64,000 nucleotides of DNA from Diploptera punctata (lineage: Eukaryota; Arthropoda; Insecta; Blattodea; Blaberidae), in the NCBI GenBank assembly GCA_030220185.1, contig JASPKZ010002332.1, positions 682,001 through 746,000 on the forward strand, written 5' to 3'. The translations under genes were made by a program, and so were the position numbers. Of this stretch, positions 57,441 to 64,000 are shown piece by piece; position 1 is the stretch's first letter; each line of letters starts with the position of its first letter. The notes under the pieces were generated by a model. That model saw nothing but the letters and a program-made list of their open reading frames with translations. It did no database searches and had not been told where the DNA came from.

Positions 57441-57852
57441 TATATTTGAAGAGAAAAATTTTCGCCTAGACCGAGACTCGAACCTGGGACCCTTGGCTTT
57501 CCGGTCCAAGTGCTCTACCAACTGAGCTGCCGAGGCGAGTTGTGATCTAGATGCAAATTTTCTCTTATATACGTTGTAATTCCCTCGTGCCAAATACTTG
57601 AAACCTTTGCTTCTATCTTTGCAAATGGCAGCTTCTTAGTTAAGACATTTATTGGGAATTTAACACTACTTTATAAAGCCAGTAGGGCTTCTATTGACGT
57701 TATTATTATTAATTTAACACTTCTCACTGAAGGATAAATTATATTTGAAAAGAAAAAAAAAATTGCCTAGACCAAGACTCGAACCCGGGACCCTTGGCTT
57801 TCCAGGCCAAGTGCTCTACCAACTGAGCTACCGAGGCGAGTTGCGATCTAGA
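57441..57852 (-). mobile_element. Two-headed tRNA SINE (family H), 11-bp TSD
   Basis: CTATGCTAATT at 57430-57440 and 57853-57863 bounds it. On the minus strand: tRNA-like unit 1 (CCTCGGTAGCTCAGTTGGTA; GGGTTCGAGTCTTGG), a 230-bp linker with AAGTAGTGTTAAATTCCC, then tRNA-like unit 2 (CCTCGGCAGCTCAGTTGGTA) and a CTCTTCAAATATA end. Confidence 0.88.
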
Positions 57853-57942
57853 CTATGCTAATTGTTTGCTTGAAGCTACAAAAAAATTATATTTATAATA
57901 GTAATTTTAGAAAACATTTCAGTCTATCCAGATTCAGGATAA

Positions 57943-58010
57943 CACATCATCATCATCATTATTATCATCCATGCAAGTATTAGGCCATGTGGCCTTTTAC
58001 GGTCTCAAAG
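57943..58010 (-). mobile_element. Tiny LINE 3' end
   Basis: (ATC)n plus CAAGTATTAGGCCATGTGGC and TTTTACGGTCTC, the extreme 3' end of the LINE at 41045-41690 (CAAGTATTAGGCCCAGTGGC). Confidence 0.7.
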
Positions 58011-58309
58011 AGGAATTTTTAACACAAATATATAAATTTATGCAAAGAATAAGCTTAATTATTAAATTAAAATTTATTAACTTGATTAATATTGTCCGGC
58101 CACCTCCTCTGTATAGACTATATCTTATAATTCAATTTTTGGAATATAGAGATCATTTAAAACTTCCTAAGTCAAGGATAAACTAATCTCAAAATTGATA
58201 AATAATACAGTAATCAAGTTTTCATTATTGGATAATTAAGCAATAAAATTCCTTTTCTGAAAACCAAAGTACTGGAAAAAGAGTAGGTTCTAGATGTTTT
58301 ATTTTTAAC

Positions 58310-58800
58310 AATGCCACTAGGTGTTTTATGGCATTTCTGGTATTCTCTACTGACATGTTGGAATTATAACACACTTCTGGAAGGTGGAGTTACATCACCC
58401 CGATGATATGATAGGTAATGAATGATAATGAAGTACAAGAAGAGTAAGAATTAAATTAATCGTGATTTCTTCTTACCTCATACTTCTATGTTTTTTTAAA
58501 CACAGCATTGCAGTATCGGCGACAGCTGACGATGGTGACAATGGGTTGCCGATACTGCAGTGCGGTGTTTAAAAAAACATAGAAGTATGAGGTAAGAAGA
58601 AATCATGATTCATTTAATTCTTATGAATTGAACCTCATAATGTTAAAAATTTTCCCAAATTTAATATATAAATACAAGAAGAGTCCCTTAAACCTAAACT
58701 TAACCTAAATCCTCATCATGGGCAACCAAAGGAATAATTCCCTCTAAGAAAAAATTCCTATGATCTGACTGGGAATCGAACCCTGGAGCTCTAGAACTGT
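58310..58800 (-). mobile_element. SINE family G, split by a PLE insert
   Basis: Left part 58310-58445 and right part 58673-58800 join into one SINE copy like 39410-39680 (body, then AACCTAAACTTAACCTAAAT and tRNA-like head CTGGGAATCGAACCCTGG). The interruption is 58446-58672. Confidence 0.75.
58446..58672. mobile_element. Palindromic PLE terminal insert, 12-bp TSD
   Basis: TACAAGAAGAGT at 58434-58445 and 58673-58684. Arms CTTACCTCATACTTCTATG and its inverse. The tail AACCTCATAATGTTAAAAAT is shared with the PLE at 55780-57005, so this is a minimal copy of the same family. The core shows CTGACGA (58526-58532), GATA (58551-58554), self-complementary CTGCAG and TG. Confidence 0.88.
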
Positions 58801-59025
58801 AGTTAGAAGCTCCGATTTCAAAGGATCAGATGTGAAACAAGAAATGTAGTAAATTATAACAACCATAAATGTCTTGTTTTGAGAAAACCAGCTTTAAAAT
58901 TTTGAATTCACAGCAGATAATGACTCGTGGCCAAAATTTTTGAAAAGTGCTAAAAATGATTTGCATTCTAAGGTATTGGTAATCAGTTATTATACTTAAA
59001 AGATTATCTGACAAACTCTATGTAA

Positions 59026-59514
59026 TATTTGAAGAGAAAAATTTTCGCCTAGACCGAGACTCGAACCCGGGACCCTTGGCTTTCCGGGCCAAGTGCTCTA
59101 CCAACTGACTTACCGAGGCGAGTTACGATATAGACGCAAATTTTTCTCTTATATACGTTGTAATTCCCTATCGCCAAATGCTTTTGAAACCATTGCTTCT
59201 ATCTTTGCAAATGGCGGCTTCTTAGTTAAGAAGACATTTATTGGGAATTTAACATTACTTTATAAAGCTAGTAAGGCTTCTAATGATGTTTTTATTATTG
59301 ATTTAACATTTCTCACTGAAAGATAAATTATATTTGAAGAGAAAAATTTTCGCCTAGACCTAGACTCGAACCCGGGACCCTTGGCTTTCCGAGCCAAGTG
59401 CTCTACCAACTGAGCTACCGAGGCGAGTTACGATATAGACGCAAATTTTTCTCTTATATACGTTGTAATTCCCTATCGCCAAATGCTTTTGAAACCATTG
59501 CTTCTATCTTTGCA
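59026..59514 (-). mobile_element. Two-headed tRNA SINE (family H), 13-bp TSD
   Basis: AAACTCTATGTAA at 59013-59025 and 59515-59527. Two tRNA-like units on the minus strand (left 59048-59120, right 59353-59427) separated by the same linker as in 57441-57852, plus a further body segment (TTCCCTATCGCCAAATGC) to the right of the second unit. Confidence 0.88.
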
Positions 59515-59527
59515 AAACTCTATGTAA

Positions 59528-59974
59528 GTTAAAACACAAATATAATTAAATAAAATATACTATAAAATTACATGGATAATTGGACAGTATTTCCAAATTT
59601 TTGCCAGGAAGAGGTATAACCAGTGGCATTTATTCAACCCCAGCAATGCTGGGGTAACTTATATATTCATAATTAAATTTAAAATGATACATTTGACGAA
59701 TTTCATTCAAATCCATTGTGTGTGGTCATTAAAATTCATACTTCTGCATTGTCACCAGATGTGTTGAGCTCTATCAGATTCAGTTTGATGGAGCTGTCTC
59801 CATTCACATGATATCCCTCTAAACACCATGGTTTTGTGAGAGATGAATTCACACATGCATAGGTTATATATTTCAATGTGGTTGCCAGATGATATGCTAG
59901 TCTTTGAAGGCTCGATTATTTTAATCTTACATATTCAATTTATCACTTCTCACCGAATGATAAATTTTATTTGA
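59528..59974. other. Intron DNA, nothing recognised
   Basis: No supportable feature. Confidence 0.45.
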
Positions 59975-61150
59975 AGAGAAACATACTTACTTAATACTTA
60001 ATATAGGCTTTCCACTTTACACAAGTTCGCCCTTGATTCCTGCTTTCCAGAGATTCCCATTGTCCTTCTTCCATACCACTCCTCATCATGGCATCAAATA
60101 TTCCCTCATTCCATATTCTTCTACTTCTCCCCCTCTTCCTTCTGCCTGGTACCATCCAATCTAACACCTGTTTAGGCCATTGGTCTTCCGACATCCATTG
60201 TACATGTACATACAACTGTAAAGCTCTCTTTGTTATCCTATCGATACCAGTTTCTTGTGCATCCATTTCTTGTCTGATATATGTATTTCTAATATGTTGT
60301 AGCCTGGATATTCTCATACTTCTCCATAATCCATCCATTGCTGTCGCCAAGATTCTTTTCTGCATCCTTTTATTTATTGTCCATCTTTCCGATCAATATG
60401 TATGTATACTTTCTATTATTGTGTGTATAATCTCTTTTTTTTGTTTTTCTGGTCAAATTTCTATTCCATAAAAGACCATTCAGGGATCTAATCACCTTCC
60501 TTGCACAGTTTACTCTGTTAATAATATCTCTTTCACAAGTACCAGATTTATCTATTATAGATCCAAGATATTTAAATTCAACACATTTAATTATCATATT
60601 ATTTATTTGTAGGTCTTCTGAATTTCCTCTGATTACTATATATTCTGTTTTAATATAATTTATTTATTTATTCCCTCAGGGTCCTCATCTAGGGGATATG
60701 TGGATGGCGACCACAAGGTGCCCAAGCTGAGCAAAACATTTCTTCCACTTACTTGTGTTTTGCACTCTTTTAACTTTACTATCTAACCTCTCTTGGTTAA
60801 CTCTTGTTTTTTTTTACTCCGATGCTATTAGGGCATCCGAGGGCTAGGAAGTCTTTCCTTTCTTCCATTTCTTTTTTCCTTTATTTTCTTTTCTTCTCCA
60901 GAAAAGCCTGACCAGAGGCTATAAGATGGCAGCCCCATCACTGGTCTTGCCTTCCTTTGGCCAGCAACCAATCGAAGGGACTATTATTATGCTTTCAAGT
61001 CTTATACGAGAATTTCCCGGAAGGATCAAAATGCTGGAGGGAAAATTTTCTATAGGATCGTAACAGGCCTTGGCCTAATACTTGGAAGGAAGAAGAAGAA
61101 TATAATTTATCTTCAGTCCACCTACCTCAATATCCAGGTTAACTGAAAAT
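59975..61150 (-). mobile_element. RTE-like LINE fragment with nested composite element
   Basis: Minus-strand relative of 13190-14325: EFKYLGSIIDKSGTCERDII, RKVIRSLNGLLWNRNL, MQKRILATAMDGLWRSMRIS, WPKQVLDWMVPGRRKRGRS, ending in a TAAGTAAGTATG tail at 59990. Unlike 13190-14325 it has a single copy of the 54-bp unit. Interrupted at 60664-61098. Confidence 0.85.
60664..61098 (+). mobile_element. LINE-derived composite element, second copy, 12-bp TSD
   Basis: AATATAATTTAT at 60652-60663 and 61099-61110. Over most of its length (60670-61025) it carries the 5' module of the element at 53253-53750, then jumps directly into CTGGAGGGAAAATTTTCTAT of the L3 tail, missing about 95 bp that the other copy keeps, and ends GAAGAAG. 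It inserted into an older LINE, giving a relative age order. Confidence 0.85.
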
Positions 61151-61234
61151 TCTATCATGTCTAATAGTTAGATAACACACTGAAGTATATAAAAACTTGT
61201 TCTTCCACTGAGAAACAATAGATAGATAGATAAA

Positions 61235-62810
61235 TCATCGGTTGATTAATGCCTTTGGTATCGTCCAATTCCTAATAGCCAATTTTGTCAGCCCATCCAA
61301 TCTCCTGGTTGTAGATGTTTCTCCTTCATGTATTAATATATTCCCTGACTCCAGGAGGTTTTAGGTCTTCCTCTGCCTCATCTTCCCTCAAGTTTCCATT
61401 CCAAAAAAATTCCTAAGAACTATTCTCAAATACTCGTAATCTCTTTCCCACCTTGAAGTAAGAGTCCATGTTTTGCATCCATGTAATGCTTAATAGCATG
61501 CTTTTCCAGAATTGAGCCTATGTTTAATTTTTTTGTACATCTCATTCCTATTTGTAATTATTATTCATAGATATTTGAATTCAGCCACTTCTTCAAAATT
61601 TTCCTCATTTGTCATTAGCTGTCCATTTCCATTATACAATGTATTTCTGTGTGTGAACATATACATATTTAGTTTTATTGACATTTACTTCCAGTCCCAA
61701 TTTCTTAGTGTTACTCAATAGTGTGTGTTGTCGCTAAAGGTTTGATGGCATGTTCTAGTAAAACTGATATTACATATCTTTGTTCAGTTCTCATTAACAT
61801 TCTTCAGAGCTTCAGCATGCACTATCTGGTCTGATCTGTACATATTTTAAACTACTGAACTAAATAAGCAAATTTAAGTCACTTACGTATGCATAATCGT
61901 GTTAACAAACCTTTGCATTTGCAGTGTGGATTTCATGAGAGTTTGAATATTTTAAGCGCTCCTGGTTTCTGAGTGACAGTGTACATTATTGTTCCATGCT
62001 CCCATTTAATATCAATGAATTGTCTAATATAGAAGATTAAATCCATTCATATCTTCTACTTATGAATGCATGTTCTTCTCTTAAAATTTTATCTATTACA
62101 TTATTTAATCTTCTTGCGAAAATTCTCTCTTAAATTTTAAAGTAATTGCACAGTAAAATTATGCCTCTCTAATTTTCACACAACATTTTATTTCATTTTT
62201 ATGAATTGGAACAGTTATACCTTTCTGCCAATCATATGGAATAACATTTTTTGTCCAGGCTATTCGTAATATTGTATATAATAATTGATAATGAGATCAG
62301 TTTAGTTCCGTTCAATATTTCTACTCTGATTTCATATACTCCTGCTTTTTTTTTTAATTTCTCATTTCTTGTATTACAATTTCTATATTCAGTATATAAT
62401 TTTCTATTTTTGTTGTATCCGTTACTCTTACATTTCAATTTCTGCTATTCCATTTTGATTCTCATTTAGTAATATTCTAAAATAATTTAACCATACATTA
62501 ATAATTTCATATGGTGTCCACGTGATGGATTCCATGTTTTCAATTATTCTAGTAATCTCTGTTCTGCCTTTTGTTTTACTTTTTCATTAATTCATAAAAT
62601 AATTTTTTGTTTCCCTCTATATCTTTTTCTAATTTGTTTGTGAATTTTAAACATCTTTCCTCTATGTCAAATTTTATCATATCTTTTTCTGCTTGCTTTT
62701 ACCTTCTTCCTTTATCCCATTTCTCCTGAGTTTTATCTTTAAACAATTTTTCTCCATGCATCATTTTTCCTTTATTATTTTTATTCTATTGGTTCACTAT
62801 GGTATTTGTG
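61235..62810 (-). mobile_element. Decayed RTE-like LINE, linker to RT thumb
   Basis: Minus strand, from right to left: linker with MMHGEKLFKDKTQEKWDKGR and FDIEERCLKFTNKLEKDIEG; IPYDWQKGITVPIHK (RT start); KIREA-type block; IFARRLNNVIDKILREEHAF; further left KYMYMFTHRNTLYNGNGQLM and a thumb remnant. Frameshifts and stops throughout. Confidence 0.7.
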
Positions 62811-62900
62811 TGTACTTTCTTCTATAATTTTTTTCCCCACATGATTTTTCTGCTACCCCAATCAATTTTTTTTTTAAATTTCTGCATATGAATATATATA

Positions 62901-63205
62901 TCCATCCATCCATAGTAATTCTGCCCGAGGGCAGGTCTTTCATTGCAATCATAGCATTCCCATGTTATGCTTTGCAGCTTTACTAGGGAATTATAAGAGT
63001 GATAGCTTCCCGTTGCTTTCCACACTGGTGAAGGATGATGATGATTTTCGGGGACCGTTGGGCCCTAAGCTCCCTGACATTTGTATTACAGGTGAGGAAC
63101 AACCCCAAAAAAAACCTCACCCAGGAGCCTGTCCCGACCAGGAATCGAACCCGGGCCTGCGTGGCAAGGCAGCACGCTACCTTGAGACGACAGTGGGTGA
63201 CAATA
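62901..63205 (-). mobile_element. tRNA-derived SINE, family C (short middle)
   Basis: Family C blocks on the minus strand with the CATATGG segment deleted (GATGATTTTCGGGGACC), like the copy at 37190-37517, suggesting a shared subfamily. Confidence 0.88.
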
Positions 63206-63258
63206 TATATAGGACTATCAATCATTAGCATTATCTAAATCCAAATTAACTGATATAA

Positions 63259-63545
63259 TAGTTAAATATGAGAAATAACATTATGAGGTTCTTAATTCAT
63301 AAATTAAAGAGTCATTTTTACATGTTCCTCATATTTCATGTTTCTTTAAACATGGGAACTAGCTTTCAAGAGAAACATCTCTCTCATTTTCAACATTCAT
63401 TACGATAAACATAATTTTCAACCAACATTATGATAAACATCATTATGTTGGTTGAAAATGAGAGATGTTCCTCTTGAAAACTAGTTCCCGTGTTTAAAGA
63501 AACATGAAATATGAGGTAAGATGTAAAAATGACTCATTAATTTAC
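63259..63545. mobile_element. Palindromic PLE terminal insert, 12-bp TSD (one mismatch)
   Basis: TAACTGATATAA at 63247-63258 and TAACTGATGTAA at 63546-63557. Long palindrome 63300-63544, centre near 63420. Arms include CATATTTCATGTTTCTTTAAA and its inverse, the same style of end as the other PLE inserts. Confidence 0.75.
63452..63487 (+). ncRNA. Degraded hammerhead-like core
   Basis: TTGAAAA (63452-63458) in place of CTGANGA, AGAG/CTCT stem, GAAA (63476-63479), self-complementary ACTAGT (63480-63485), TC (63486-63487). Two core substitutions; probably inactive. Confidence 0.3.
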
Positions 63546-63744
63546 TAACTGATGTAAGTTTCACACAATGAAAATACTACCTGCATACCAATTATTATAT
63601 TTATATACCTATAAATATTCTTCCAGGAAGCTTTTCTTACTTTATTTTATTTCTATTCCATGTTTAGTTAGTGTTAGCTAATATTAGACCACATCTGCAT
63701 TGTCCTTTGTTTAGTCTATATTTTAATATTTTAAAATTGTAATA

Positions 63745-64000
63745 TGTAATATTTGAAAAGAAAAATATACGCCTAGACTGGGGTTTGAACCCAGGACCTT
63801 TGACTTTCTATGTCAATGCTCTTCCATCTGAGCCACCTAGGTCTCCAATATAAACGTGTATTTTCTCTTACACATAGTTAATTCCCTAACCCCAAATGCT
63901 ACGAGCCATTGCTACAATTTTTGCAAATGGCGGCTTCTTTATTAAGAAAAAAATCATAGCAACGGCTCGTAGCATTTGGGGTTAGGGAATTAACTATGTG
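63745..64000. mobile_element. SINE family H / foldback element, runs off the window
   Basis: Minus-strand tRNA-like head at 63770-63840 (GGTTTGAACCCAGGACC, CATCTGAGCCACCTAGG), then a palindrome: CTTACACATAGTTAATTCCC at 63867 is inverted at the window end (GGGAATTAACTATGTG). Comparable to the foldback at 54030-54570. Confidence 0.7.

Larger units (their letters stand above)
57408..64000 (+). other. CIAO3 intron 5, 5' part (>6.5 kb)
   Basis: No further CIAO3 exon (a WICYAEK-like block is expected next) was found up to the window end. The interval is largely SINE, LINE and PLE material, annotated separately. Confidence 0.7.

Overview
The window looks like AT-rich nuclear DNA from a large-genome arthropod, most likely an insect. 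A cockroach or termite is my guess, based on the overall repeat style; I cannot test it here. It has spliced genes with GT-AG introns, arthropod-type protein exons, many tRNA-derived SINEs, RTE-type LINE fragments, Penelope-like elements (PLEs), a PIF/Harbinger relic and microsatellites. There are no operons, CRISPR arrays or prokaryotic features.

Only two host genes can be supported, both partial. (1) CIAO3 (NARFL/Nar1), plus strand, 50548-57407: five 5' exons encode about 198 residues of the cytosolic Fe-S assembly factor, including the N-terminal cluster cysteines C24, C71, C74 and C77; the rest lies beyond 64000. (2) A first coding exon of an apolipoprotein D/Lazarillo-type lipocalin, minus strand, 36329-36454: signal peptide, the start of the mature protein and a consensus splice donor.

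Layout. 0-20 kb: a foldback MITE at the extreme left, SINEs, a PLE palindrome (2.9 kb), LINE pieces, a long GA/CT tract (14.4-14.9 kb). 20.2-32.8 kb: matching terminal inverted repeats suggest one old PIF/Harbinger element with HARBI1-like exon remnants, later filled by a MITE, PLE, SINE and LINE insertions. 33-36 kb: repeats, then the lipocalin exon. 36-50 kb: SINEs, LINEs (one nested), an inverted PLE pair (46.4-47.3 kb) and a 420-bp internally deleted LINE with a perfect 15-bp target-site duplication. 50.5-64 kb: CIAO3, whose introns hold a MITE, several PLE inserts, LINE-derived composite elements and two-headed tRNA SINEs. Many insertions can be delimited by target-site duplications (TSDs).

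The most interesting signal is in the PLE palindromes. Several unrelated-looking families share one layout: a CTGANGA-like box, a stem II hairpin, a GAAA-like box, a self-complementary 4-6-mer, then T plus one base. This is the order of a type I hammerhead ribozyme with a dimer-forming stem III. The copy at 52380-52426 is complete.
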